From positions 186,001-250,000 of the forward strand of contig NZ_VOEJ01000008.1 in the NCBI RefSeq assembly GCF_007846085.1: a stretch of DNA of 64,000 nucleotides. Direction: 5' to 3'. Source of the stretch: Mucilaginibacter pallidiroseus (lineage in GTDB: Bacteria; Bacteroidota; Bacteroidia; Sphingobacteriales; Sphingobacteriaceae). This document shows positions 35,763 to 46,500 of the stretch, piece by piece. The translations under genes were made by a program, and so were the position numbers. The number at the start of each line of letters is the position of its first letter. Position 1 is the stretch's first letter. The notes below the pieces were generated by a model. The model was not told the DNA's origin. It saw only the letters and a list, made by a program, of their open reading frames with translations, and made no database searches.

Positions 35763-36502
35763 ATATCGTAAAAGCTGATAGATGGAGCTATGTTAGCAAC
35801 GGCCAAAGCACCGGCATAGCCTTTAGTCACAGAAAAGGATTTTACTGTCCAGGCTTTACCAGAACCAAGCAAATCCGCATTTAAGTTGCTGATTCCATTC
35901 AATGATGGTGTATCGATTAAATGCTCGCCAAGGCCTTGCCCTGTGGCTTTTAGCAGCGCTTCCTTGCGTGTCCACAGTTTATAAAAGCGATTAGTTGACT
36001 CATTTTCCTTTATAAAATCACCCTCTGCTTGGCTGAAGTTATCAGGCAATATATCGGTAAAATCAAATTTAGGGTCGATATACTCAATGTCGCAACCAAC
36101 GGCGTGCTTAGACACGGCTATAAGTATCCAATCGCCGGAATGCGAAACGTTATAGTTTAGATTTTGCACGCCGGAATTGGCGATATGAGGCTTTTTGTTA
36201 TGGCTGAGGGCAAATCTTAAATCTTCAGGTTTAATATCAATGTAGCCACTTAAAATAGTCCGTTGATAGCCACGGCTTACTAAAAAGCGGTCGCGGTCTG
36301 CCTGGTGCAGGTATTTACTCCCTCTTTGTGCTTCGTCGGGTGTTAGAAGCCTTTTTAGATTTACAATTTCGTTAATGTGTTGGCTAATGCAAACACGCCA
36401 AAGATGAACGTCGGGATCGTTTAACAAGAAACCGTTAACCGGCATTTGCTGCCAGTCAACGGTTTCAAGATGTGCTATTGCAACGGATGCATTTTGTGGC
36501 AT
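35759..36502 (-). CDS. Sfp-type 4'-phosphopantetheinyl transferase
   Basis: Transfers 4'-phosphopantetheine from CoA to the conserved Ser of carrier domains, converting apo-NRPS/PKS to the active holo form. The 247-residue protein has the family motifs VGCDIEYID (about residues 134-142, metal-binding Asp/Glu) and FYKLWTRKEALLKATGQGL (about 171-189). It begins with an ATG sharing one base with the stop of the preceding NRPS (TGATG), so it is translationally coupled and almost certainly serves the three carrier domains upstream. A GTG three bases upstream is also possible. Confidence 0.93.
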   Translation of the reverse strand: MPQNASVAIAHLETVDWQQMPVNGFLLNDPDVHLWRVCISQHINEIVNLKRLLTPDEAQRGSKYLHQADRDRFLVSRGYQRTILSGYIDIKPEDLRFALSHNKKPHIANSGVQNLNYNVSHSGDWILIAVSKHAVGCDIEYIDPKFDFTDILPDNFSQAEGDFIKENESTNRFYKLWTRKEALLKATGQGLGEHLIDTPSLNGISNLNADLLGSGKAWTVKSFSVTKGYAGALAVANIAPSISFYDI

Positions 36503-39500
36503 CACTTCGCCTTTTTTGCGGCCCTGTCAAGGCAGCCTTGTAAAACTTCAGCAAAAATCTTATCGTTAGGCGCTTTAAAGAGGGTATTATGTTCGCCCGG
36601 TATTTTATGCACGTTAATGCCGCCAAGTGCATAAGGCTGCCAGCCCATGTACTCAAAATCGTCTACATAAAACGAGTGTACTTCGGCTCTAAAAAGCTCT
36701 ATTTCGAAGTTGTGCGGTTGCAGCGAATAATGTTTGGATGCCACATCATTTGCATGATCAATTTTATGCGAGTAGCCCGAAAAGCCAACCTGCTCATCAT
36801 TTTTATTTAGCCTCATGTTCCACCACACGCGGGTTACACCTCGTTTAAGTGCCTTGCTGCGGCGGCGTATGGTTTGTTCAAAACCTTCCTGGAAGGTTAA
36901 CGAATACCAAAGCCTGCGGCCAAAGTACATGGCGCGTTTTAAGTATTTAACAGGCAATGAGTCATAATGTGGCGAGCGGTACGCGTAGGTATCAAACATG
37001 CCAAGCATAATTACCTTTTTATTTAGTGCCTCCATTTGCTTGGCCATTTCCCAGGCAATTATTCCACCAAAGGAAAATCCTGCCAATGCATAAGGCCCAT
37101 TAGGGTTTTGCGCCATTATTGACGATACATAATGGGCCGCTATATCTTCAATGCGGTTAAGCGGTTCGTCAACACCGTTAAGTCCTTTGGCCTGCATGCC
37201 GTAAACAGGCTGGTCCGGGTCCATATTTATGGCGAGGGCATTAAACAACAATACGTTTAAGCCGGCACCGTGCACAATATAAATAGGTATTTTGCTACCC
37301 GTTGGCTTAATGGGTACAAGTGAATCCCAAACTATCGATCGGCCATCCATTTGCAGCATCAGCGATAGTTTTTCTACCGTGGAATTTTCAAATAAAATGG
37401 CAAGGGGCAGGCGTTTACCTGTTTCCTTTTCAATCTGAGCCATTACCTTCACGGCAATAAGCGAGTGCCCGCCCAATTCAAAAAAGTTATCATAAACGCT
37501 GATTTTATCCAGGTTCAGGAATGTTTTCCAGATATCTGTTACCAGTTTTTCAACGTCGGTACGCGGGGCTTGGTACTGCTTCACCACAGCTGCGGGCACA
37601 GGGCCCTGGCCAGCCAGCGCCTTTTTATCAACTTTACCGTTTGGCGTGAGCGGCATCTCTGTTATCACAACAAAGTTGTCGGGCACCATATAGTCGGGCA
37701 GCGACTTTTTAAGCTCGGTACGCCATTGGCTATTCATTTCCGGCGAGCCAATGCCGCCATTGTGCAATACCACGTAGGCAACCAACTTATCAACGCCGTT
37801 TGCATCCGGCTGGGCAATTACCACAGCCTGCTTTACACCGTCAAACTGCGATAGGTTATATTCAATTTCGCCGGTTTCTATACGGTAACCACGAATTTTT
37901 ACCTGCGCATCCATCCGCGATATGTACATCAGGTTACCATCTGCAGTAAACGTAGCGAGGTCTCCTGTGCGGTACATTTTTGCACCCGCAACGCCCGAGA
38001 ATGGGTCGGCTATAAACTTTTCATCGGTAAGGGTCTGCTGGTTGTGGTAACCTTTTGCAACGCCCTCTCCGTTAATGTAAAGCTCGCCGGCTACACCGGG
38101 TTTAAGCGGATTCAGAAACTTGTCAAGAATGTAAATGCCCGTATTGTCAATTGGCTTACCAATGCTGATAACCTTATCGGCAGCAGTAATCTGTTTGATG
38201 GTTGACCATATGGTGGTCTCTGTCGGCCCGTAAACGTTCCATAGTGAGCTGGCATGGTCAAGTATACGGGTAGCCAACTCCATAGGCAGGGCCTCGCCGC
38301 CGCAAATCACTTTTATCCGTTCCTTGTCCCAGCCCGATTCAAGCAAAATGCGCCATGTATATGGCGTAGCCTGCATTACGGTTATCTTATCATTACGTAT
38401 AATATCCAGCAACGCGCGGCCATCTTTCGCGGTAGCGCTATCAGCTAATACAATTTGCGCACCTGTTATAAGCGGTAAAAACAATTCCAGCCCGGCAATA
38501 TCAAAGCTGATGGTGGTAACAGCAAGTAATTTATCATCGGCAGTTAAGCCCGGTACCTTTTGCATGCTGTACAAAAAGTTAACCACGTTGTGATGCGCTA
38601 TTTTAACCCCTTTTGGCTGCCCGGTTGAGCCGGATGTGTACAAGATGTAAAGCAGATCGTTCGGCGATACTTTTACAGTCGGGTCGGTATCAGGCTGGCT
38701 ATCCAGTTGGCTCCAGATCTCGTTAAGCAATATTTCTTTCGCCTTTGATTCATAAACCCCGGCATATTTTTTTGAGGTGATTAAAATCACCGATCCCGAA
38801 TCTGCCAGCATGTAATTGATGCGGTTCATCGGGAAAATAGGATCAAGCGGGATGTACGTTGCGCCGGCCTTCATGATGGCCAATAAGCCGAACACCAACT
38901 CTGCCGATCTGTCGAGCGAAATGGCGACTTTATCACCCTGCTTTACGCCATTGCTTATGAGCAGCGCAGCCAGCTGGTTAGCTTTGCGATTGAGTTGCTT
39001 ATATGTATACTCCTCTGCTCCGAATTTTAATGCTATGCTATTCGGATATTTTGCAGCCGTTTCGCTGATGATTTGATGCAGTGGTTTTTCTTTGGGATAA
39101 TCAACCTTTGTATTGTTCCACTCGGCAAGTTGTTTAAACAATTCTTCCGAACGCATTAACGGCAGCTGGCCGATAGGCATATCTGGAGATTGTACCAGCT
39201 GTTTCAGTAAATGCTCAAACTCCTCCATCATCCGGTTGATAGACTCAACCTCGAACAATTGTGTATTGTACGACCATTCCAGCACCAGGTCGCCTTTATT
39301 ATCCGTAATGTTCAGGAAAATCTCAAAGGTTTCGTACTCGCGCGGATTGTTGATGTAACGATGCGTTAGGTTATAAAACTTAATGCCATCATCCATCCCA
39401 ATATCGATGTTAAACACCACAGGTACCAGTGGCAAACGTGATGCATCCCGGGGAATGTTCAGCTTTTTTAAAAGCGTACCAAAAGTGTATTGCTGATGCT

Positions 39501-40536
39501 CGTACGCATCCAATACCTGCCCTTTGCGGGTTTTAAGGTAATCAACAAATGATTTATCCGGTTTTGGGAAGCTGCGCAGCGCCAAAAGGTTTACGCAATG
39601 CCCTACAAGACCATAGTTACCTGTTGCTGATTGACCTGCAGATGGTAAACCAAGTATGATCTCGTCCTGCCCGGTTATTTGCTGCAGAAATACCTCGAAT
39701 GCGGCCATTAAGGTAGTAACAAAGCTACCGCCTGCTTTACGGCCCATAGCCTTCACATCAGCAACTAGTTTGGCATCTAAGGCAAAGTCGCAGCGCTGGC
39801 TTTTGAAAGTACGGAAAGCGGGGCGCGGGTTATCAACCGGCATATTAAGCAGGTGGCTGCTGCCGGCAAAATGATCGAGCCAGTATTTTTCCGTTTCACG
39901 CTGCGACAAATTTTCTGCCATACGAATTTCTTCTTTGGCGTAGTCGCTAAATTTTGGTGCAGGTGGCACATCGGGCGTTTGCCCCTGTGCAAAAGCAGTA
40001 TACAGTTTGCCCAGATCCTGCAGCATTATACCAACCGACCAGCCATCACAAACAATATGATGTGCCAGCATGGTTACATAGTGCTCATCACTGCTCAGCT
40101 TTAAAACTGAGGCCTTAAACAAGGGCCCGTTTACCAGATCGAGCGGTGTGATGGCGTTTTGACGGGTATAGTTTTTAAGAAACAGGATATGCTGGTCATG
40201 ATCCTGCGTGGAAAGGTCCTGGTAATCGATACTGATTTCCGGATTTTCGAGTACGAAAATGGTTTTACCGTCGGCACTAAAGGTGCTGCGCAGAGCCTCG
40301 TGCCTGTCGCTCAGGGCCTGCAATGCCTTAAACATGGCATCCTTATTAAAAGCGCCATTAAGGCGTACAGACACAGAATCATTATAGGCACAACTGGCAT
40401 CGGCACCACCTATAAGGCATGATGTCCAGATCTCGGCCTGCGACTCTGTTGCCGGGGCTATCAGTGAGATCTCCGGGCCCGCAAACGGGTCAAAATCTAC
40501 AGGGCTTACCTCGTAACTGAAGTTTTTAGTTTCCAA
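36502..40536 (-). CDS. NRPS, C-A-PCP-TE terminal module (glycine predicted)
   Basis: A 1344-residue terminal module. Condensation domain: about 20-450 with HHIVCDGW near 160. Adenylation domain: about 480-985 with YILYTSGSTGQPKG (about 630), VYGPTETTIW (about 768) and MYRTGDL/KIRGYRIE; pocket residues read by eye as D-I-L-Q-I-G-V-I-W-K, close to the published glycine code DILQLGLIWK. PCP: FFELGGHSL with the pantetheine Ser near 1022. Thioesterase: about 1090-1340 with GFSFGG (Ser near 1154) and a C-terminal GEHNTLF His. Start codon is TTG, preceded by GGAG, 3 bases after the upstream stop; no ATG is available for 60 codons. Confidence 0.93.
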   Translation of the reverse strand: METKNFSYEVSPVDFDPFAGPEISLIAPATESQAEIWTSCLIGGADASCAYNDSVSVRLNGAFNKDAMFKALQALSDRHEALRSTFSADGKTIFVLENPEISIDYQDLSTQDHDQHILFLKNYTRQNAITPLDLVNGPLFKASVLKLSSDEHYVTMLAHHIVCDGWSVGIMLQDLGKLYTAFAQGQTPDVPPAPKFSDYAKEEIRMAENLSQRETEKYWLDHFAGSSHLLNMPVDNPRPAFRTFKSQRCDFALDAKLVADVKAMGRKAGGSFVTTLMAAFEVFLQQITGQDEIILGLPSAGQSATGNYGLVGHCVNLLALRSFPKPDKSFVDYLKTRKGQVLDAYEHQQYTFGTLLKKLNIPRDASRLPLVPVVFNIDIGMDDGIKFYNLTHRYINNPREYETFEIFLNITDNKGDLVLEWSYNTQLFEVESINRMMEEFEHLLKQLVQSPDMPIGQLPLMRSEELFKQLAEWNNTKVDYPKEKPLHQIISETAAKYPNSIALKFGAEEYTYKQLNRKANQLAALLISNGVKQGDKVAISLDRSAELVFGLLAIMKAGATYIPLDPIFPMNRINYMLADSGSVILITSKKYAGVYESKAKEILLNEIWSQLDSQPDTDPTVKVSPNDLLYILYTSGSTGQPKGVKIAHHNVVNFLYSMQKVPGLTADDKLLAVTTISFDIAGLELFLPLITGAQIVLADSATAKDGRALLDIIRNDKITVMQATPYTWRILLESGWDKERIKVICGGEALPMELATRILDHASSLWNVYGPTETTIWSTIKQITAADKVISIGKPIDNTGIYILDKFLNPLKPGVAGELYINGEGVAKGYHNQQTLTDEKFIADPFSGVAGAKMYRTGDLATFTADGNLMYISRMDAQVKIRGYRIETGEIEYNLSQFDGVKQAVVIAQPDANGVDKLVAYVVLHNGGIGSPEMNSQWRTELKKSLPDYMVPDNFVVITEMPLTPNGKVDKKALAGQGPVPAAVVKQYQAPRTDVEKLVTDIWKTFLNLDKISVYDNFFELGGHSLIAVKVMAQIEKETGKRLPLAILFENSTVEKLSLMLQMDGRSIVWDSLVPIKPTGSKIPIYIVHGAGLNVLLFNALAINMDPDQPVYGMQAKGLNGVDEPLNRIEDIAAHYVSSIMAQNPNGPYALAGFSFGGIIAWEMAKQMEALNKKVIMLGMFDTYAYRSPHYDSLPVKYLKRAMYFGRRLWYSLTFQEGFEQTIRRRSKALKRGVTRVWWNMRLNKNDEQVGFSGYSHKIDHANDVASKHYSLQPHNFEIELFRAEVHSFYVDDFEYMGWQPYALGGINVHKIPGEHNTLFKAPNDKIFAEVLQGCLDRAAKKAK

Positions 40537-40539
40537 ATC

Positions 40540-43500
40540 CTACTCCGTTTTATGTTTAACCTGTAAAAACTTGCCGGGGTTTTGTTCATCTTTAATAAAC
40601 CAACCCGGGTTGCCTTCACTGTCCCGGCCAAGCTTTGCACCAGGCACGGGCGGCTGCGTTAAATCAACAGGGGCAGGGGCAATGGCAGCCGTTTTTGGTG
40701 CATTGTCAGTTTCGCCGGAATTATACGTTGGTATAAATCCTGCCTCATGAAGTTCTTTAACGCTCTCGCGGAATTTCTCAATAATGGTATCTATTTCGGC
40801 ATCGCCATGCGCATCTGTAATAAAGCAAGGGAAACCATCCATAATATGGATGCCCTTTAAACGCAGGTTGGTGAACAGCAATTCGCTGTATGGATACTCC
40901 TCATAAAATTTGGTTTTCCATAACGAGCCGAAGTGCGCTACATACATTGGCGTTTTGTACTCTTCCAAAATGCCGTTTATGGCGTTAGCCAGGCGGGTAC
41001 ATTTATCGGTTAAGCTTTGTTGCAGGGCAGGGCCGCGCTCTTTCATGTATAATAATGATGCCTTACAAGCGGCAAGTGCCAGTGGGTGCCTTACAAATGT
41101 GCCTGCAAAATAAGTAACGCCAGCCTCAGGGGTGGAGTTATCACCAAATTGCCAAAAGCCGCCATCAAGGGCATCCATAAATTGTTTTTTGCCTGCAATC
41201 ACACCTACAGGTAAACCACCTCCAATAACCTTACCATACGTACCAAGGTCAGCACGAATGCCGGTTATGGCTTGTATGCCACCGGGGTGCATACGGAAGC
41301 CCGTAATCACTTCATCAAATATCAAGGCAGTGCCTGCATCGGCAGTAATTGTTCTCAGTTCTTTCAGGAAATCAAGCGGCAAAAATTCCGGCCGGCGGCT
41401 TTGTACCACCTCAACCATAACGGCTGCAATTTCATCGGCGCGCTCTTTAATGATCCTAAGCGTTTCGTCGGTGCCGTAGTCGAGTATCAGCATGTTTTGT
41501 ACAGCCTCGGGCATAATCCCTGGAGCAGCCGGTACGGTTTTTAGTTTTTTGGTACCACGAACAATCACTTCATCCATAATACCATGGTACGAACCACTGA
41601 ACGCTACAATGATTGAACGGCCTGTTACGGTACGCGCTATGCGCATAGCACCCAGTACACCTTCGCTGCCGGTGCTGCAAAGTGCTGCACGGTCAAACCC
41701 GGTAAACTCGCATAAAAGTTTTGAAACTTCACCGGCAAGTTCATGCTGCGGGCCAATTTCGTAACCTTTCTCTAACTGATCGGCAATAGCATTCTTTACA
41801 ACGTCAGGCTGGTAGCCCAGCATGTTGGATCCAAACCCGTTTAAGGCATCAATATATTCGTTACCGTCAACATCCCAAAGGCGCGCGCCCTTTGATTTGT
41901 TTACCACTATTGGGTAAACAATTTCTTTTGTCAGCGGGCGGAACCCATTTACCACTCGCGGATCGGCCATGTAGGCGCGGTGCTGCTGGGTTTGTGACTT
42001 GCTTCTTTCAGTTTTTGCGGTATAATCGGCAATTACCTTATCAAGGTACGCCTGTTGTGTTTCGTTTAAGGTTTGTATGTTTTTTTCAATACGGGCTGTA
42101 GCACCAAAAGGCTTTTTAATCTCAATTAGCTCCTCGGGCGTTAAATCGGGCTGTAGTTCCTGCGGAGCTACCGGGGCTGTAACCTGCTCGTTTGTTACAA
42201 CCTCAGGAGCAACAGGTGGCGGTTGTAATTCTACCTGCGTAGTGCGCACTTGCGGCGCAGCAGCACCACCCTGCATGCTGGCTACCTGGCTTGCCAATAG
42301 TGATAGATGCTGCGCTATCATGTTAAGTGCCTGGTTACCGCCATCGTTATAAACCGGAGCAGGCGCGGGCTGATAAACAGGCTGCTGATAACTTGCCTGT
42401 TGATAAACAGGTTGCTGATAAACGGGTTGTGGCGCTGCTTGCTGCTGGTATACAGGCTGCTGCTGTTGCGGCGCCGCTGCTTGTGGTGCCGGTGCAGTTG
42501 GCTGATACTTATCGGCAGGTAATACCTGGTCCAGGTAAGTGGCCAGCTCGGCAAGGGAGCCATATTCTTCAAACAGCTTCCGGAAAGTAAGCGTTACGTT
42601 AAATTCTTTTTTAAGATTGGTTGCCATTTGTGTGAGCAGCAACGAATCAAACCCAATTTCGACAAAGCTGGTTGTTGGGCTATCGATGTCGATGCCTGAT
42701 GCATCTTCAAAGATATCCCTCAGCTTGTCAATCAACAGATCTTTTCTAACGGGCATAGTGATTAGTGTTTCTTTAGTGTTATCTATTAAAATTTCTGTGG
42801 GGGCTTCAAATGGAGGTGTAAGGGTGTTTATAGGCACAACCGGGTTAACCCAATAACGTTTACGATCGAAAGCGTAATTGGGTACAGTAACACGGCGGCG
42901 GTTTTGCCCTTCGTAAAAATTTTGCCAGTTGGGCTCGATGCCGTTGAGCCAAAGTTGGCCCAATGCGCGTATAACCGAACTGTATGTACTTTGTTCGTCG
43001 GTATTTACAATACCGGCAATGCTGGTTATGGCCTTGCCACCCGGCTGTTGTTTAACCAGGTTTGCCAGTACCGAGCCTGGGCCAACCTCGAGGGCTATGC
43101 GGCCATCATCTTCGGCAAGCACTTTGGCAACATCGGCAAACCTTACGGTATTACGCAGGTGCTGCGCCCAATATTGCGGGCTTGTGGCTTCGGCCTCTGT
43201 CATCCAGGTGCCGGTAATGGTTGATATAATAGGCTTTACCGGCGTGTTAAGCTTAATGCTTTTAACCACTTCTTCAAACGGGCCAACTATTCCATCCATC
43301 ATAGACGAGTGGAAGGCATGGCTGGTTTGCAGCACGCGGTTGGCAATACCTTTTTGGTTAAGCAGCTCAATAAAATTATTTACGTCGTTAACCGGGCCGG
43401 CGGCTACTGCTGCTTTGGCTCCGTTTAATACAGCTATGTTGAGTGTATCCGGTAGTATCTGCTTTAACTCATCCTCGCTCATCCGTACCGATACCATGCT

Positions 43501-46500
43501 TCCGCCCGGCGCATCGCTCACCATTTTGGCCCGGGTAGATACCAGCTTTACAGCATCAGGCAACGAAAATACGCCTGCCAAATGCGCACCGACAAACTCG
43601 CCAATGCTATGGCCGGTAAAAATTGCAGGTTCAATTCCCCATTGCATCCACAGCTTTGCCATAGCATATGATATGATAAACAGGGCGGGCTGGGTGTAGA
43701 GCGTATTTTTAAGTTTTTGATTTGCGGTATCGTCAACGTCGTCAGTAAATATTACGCTCAGAATATCCTGCTGAGGCGTGCCTTGCAATAAGTCGACACA
43801 CTCATTTACAGCAGTGGCAAAAACAGGTTCGTTGTTGTACAGCTCCCGACCCATATTTAAGTACTGCGCACCCTGACCGGGGAACATAAATGCAACTGAA
43901 GTAGCCTTGGTCTTTAATAATTTTGTGGCGGATTGATCTACGACCGCGTTTAGCTGAGATCGTAAGTCGGCTGTGGTATTTGCCACAACAAACCTGCGGT
44001 TATTAAAATCCTGATGGGTGGTTTGCAGGGTGTAAGCAATATCGGCAAGCGCATGTTTTGTATCTGCTAAATACGCAGATAGTTTTGCCTGATAGTTATC
44101 AACTGCCTTTTTAGTTTTGGCACTCCAGGTTATCAGCTGTACATCACGGCCGGGTTGTGAAGCCGGTATTTGTTGCAAATATTCCTCAAGCACAACATGT
44201 ACGTTTGTGCCACCTACACCGAACGAGCTTACGCCTGCTATGCGCTTATTGGCCTGCCAGTCGGTTAGTTGTGTGTTTACGTAAAACGGACTGCTCTCAA
44301 AATCAATATTAGGGTTTGCCTGTTTGTAGTTTAAAGAAGGCAGCAGTTTTTGGTGGTATAACGACAGCGTAGTTTTAATAAATCCCGCCACGCCTGCGGC
44401 CGCCGTTAAGTGGCCCATATTACTTTTAATAGAACCGATGGCGCAATATTGTGTTTGCTGCTGCGGGCCGAAAGCCATTGTCAAGCCTTCAATCTCTATC
44501 GGGTCGCCAAGTGAGGTGGCGGTTCCGTGGGCTTCCACGTAGCTGATATCTGTAGCAGAAACGCCTGCATTTTGGATGGCCATTGCAATACAGCCCGCCT
44601 GGCCCGTAGCGTTTGGCGCGGTGAAGCTGCCTTTGCCTGCACCATCATTATTTACGCCAACGCCTTTTATAACCGAGTAGATGGTATCGCCGTCGGCAAT
44701 AGCATCTTCCAATACTTTTAATACTACCACGCCGGCACCATCGCTGAATAGCGTGCCATCGGCATCGGCATCAAACGACCGGCAATGCCCGTCGCCGCTT
44801 AGCATGGTGCCCTGCTGGTACAGGTGCCCGCTGTTGATTGGCGATGTTATAGACGCACCACCTGCCAAAGCAACACTACACTGCCCGCTGCGAATGCTCT
44901 CTACCGCCTCAGCAATAGCTAAAAGCGATGTGGAACAGGCTGAATGTACGCTGATGGCCGGGCCCTTAAGGTTAAGCTCATAAGCTGTGCGGGTGGCCAC
45001 GTAATCTTTTTCATTTAAAGTGGTTACCAAAAAGCTGCCCACTTTATTTATCAGCTCCTGATTCGGAATAACGTTGTTGATGTAATAGGTATTAGCCCCC
45101 ACACCTGCAAACACGCCAATTAGGCCGTTGTATTTTGATGGCAGGTGGCCGCTATTTTCCAGCGCTTCCCAGGCTATTTCCAGGAAAATGCGCTGCTGCG
45201 GGTCCATCAGTTCGGCCACCTTAGGGTTAAGGCCAAAGAACATCGGGTCGAACTGGTCGGCATTATTGATAACCCCGCGGGCCTTTACATAATTGGGCGC
45301 ATTTTTTACAGCAGGGGGAATGTATGCATCCAGCTCAGCATCAGTAAAAAACTTGATGGTTTCGCGTCCTTCCGAAAGTATCGCCCAAAGCTCATCAATG
45401 GTGTCGGCACCCGGAAAACGGCCTGCCATGCCAATTACGGCTATATCGCCATTGCTGCTTTTAACGCGTAGCTTTGGTAGCTGCGTTTGGTTTGCCGTAT
45501 TTGCAGACCCATCCAGCAGCGCTGCAAGGCCTGCAACGGATGGAAACTGGTAAAGCTTTGTTATCGGCAGTATGTAGTTGTATTGCTTTTTAAGCGCAGT
45601 TACTGTCTTGAGACCCAAAAGAGAGTTACCGCCAAGCTCAAAAAAGTTGTCATCGATGCCTATTTGCTCAAACTGTAAAAGCTCCTGCCAAAGGGCTGCA
45701 ATTTGTTTTTGTGTTTTGGTTGATGCAGGCTTGTAAAGGGTAGCCAGATCGGGCCGTTTTTGCTCGGGCTTGGGGAGTGCATTACGGTCAACCTTACCGC
45801 TGGCGGTTTTGGGCAATACCGTTAGCCATACATAAGCCGACGGCCACATGTAATCGGGCAGCTTTTCTTCAAGGGAATTGCGTACCTGTGCTGTATTGGT
45901 TTTTCCATTTGCCGATACCAGGTAGGCCACTAGTCGCTTATCGCCGGGGTTATCCTCACGGGCGGTCACGACGGATTGCTGCACACCGTCCAGTTGGTTA
46001 AGAAGCACTTCTATCTCGCCAATTTCTACCCGGTTACCACGAATTTTTACCTGTGTATCCTTACGGCCCAGGTACTCGATATTGCCATCGGGCAAAATGC
46101 GGCAAAGGTCGCCGCTGCGGTAAACACGGGTAGTAACGCCTTGAGCGTTCTGCCAGTTATCTACAAACTTTTCGGCTGTGAGTTCGGGCCTGTTCAAATA
46201 ACCCAGGGCCAGGCCTGCGCCGCTTATGCAAAGTTCGCCGGTTGCGCCATCGGGCAGTTGTAACATCTGCTCGTCAAGTATACAAATGCCGGTGTTGGCA
46301 ACCGGCGTGCCGATGGTAGGCAAAGCCGGCCATGTGTTGGGTGCGCCCTCCAGCCTTAGCGATGTGCTGATAACGCTGGTTTCGGTAGGGCCGTACATGT
46401 TAAAAAATGCACATCCCGGTAAAGCCTCAAAAAAGCGAACTACCTTCGGCGTAACTTTTAATTGCTCGCCGGCGGTAATTACTTCTTTTAAAGCCTGCGG

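Noticed and set aside
42346-42510. Possible CRISPR or minisatellite array
   Set aside because: Units are about 15-30 bases without unique spacers and lie in frame inside a megasynthase; they encode a protein linker.
42929-43699. 256-codon plus-strand reading frame opposite the megasynthase AT domain
   Set aside because: It is antisense to a clearly conserved catalytic domain and its product is a low-complexity shadow without recognisable motifs.
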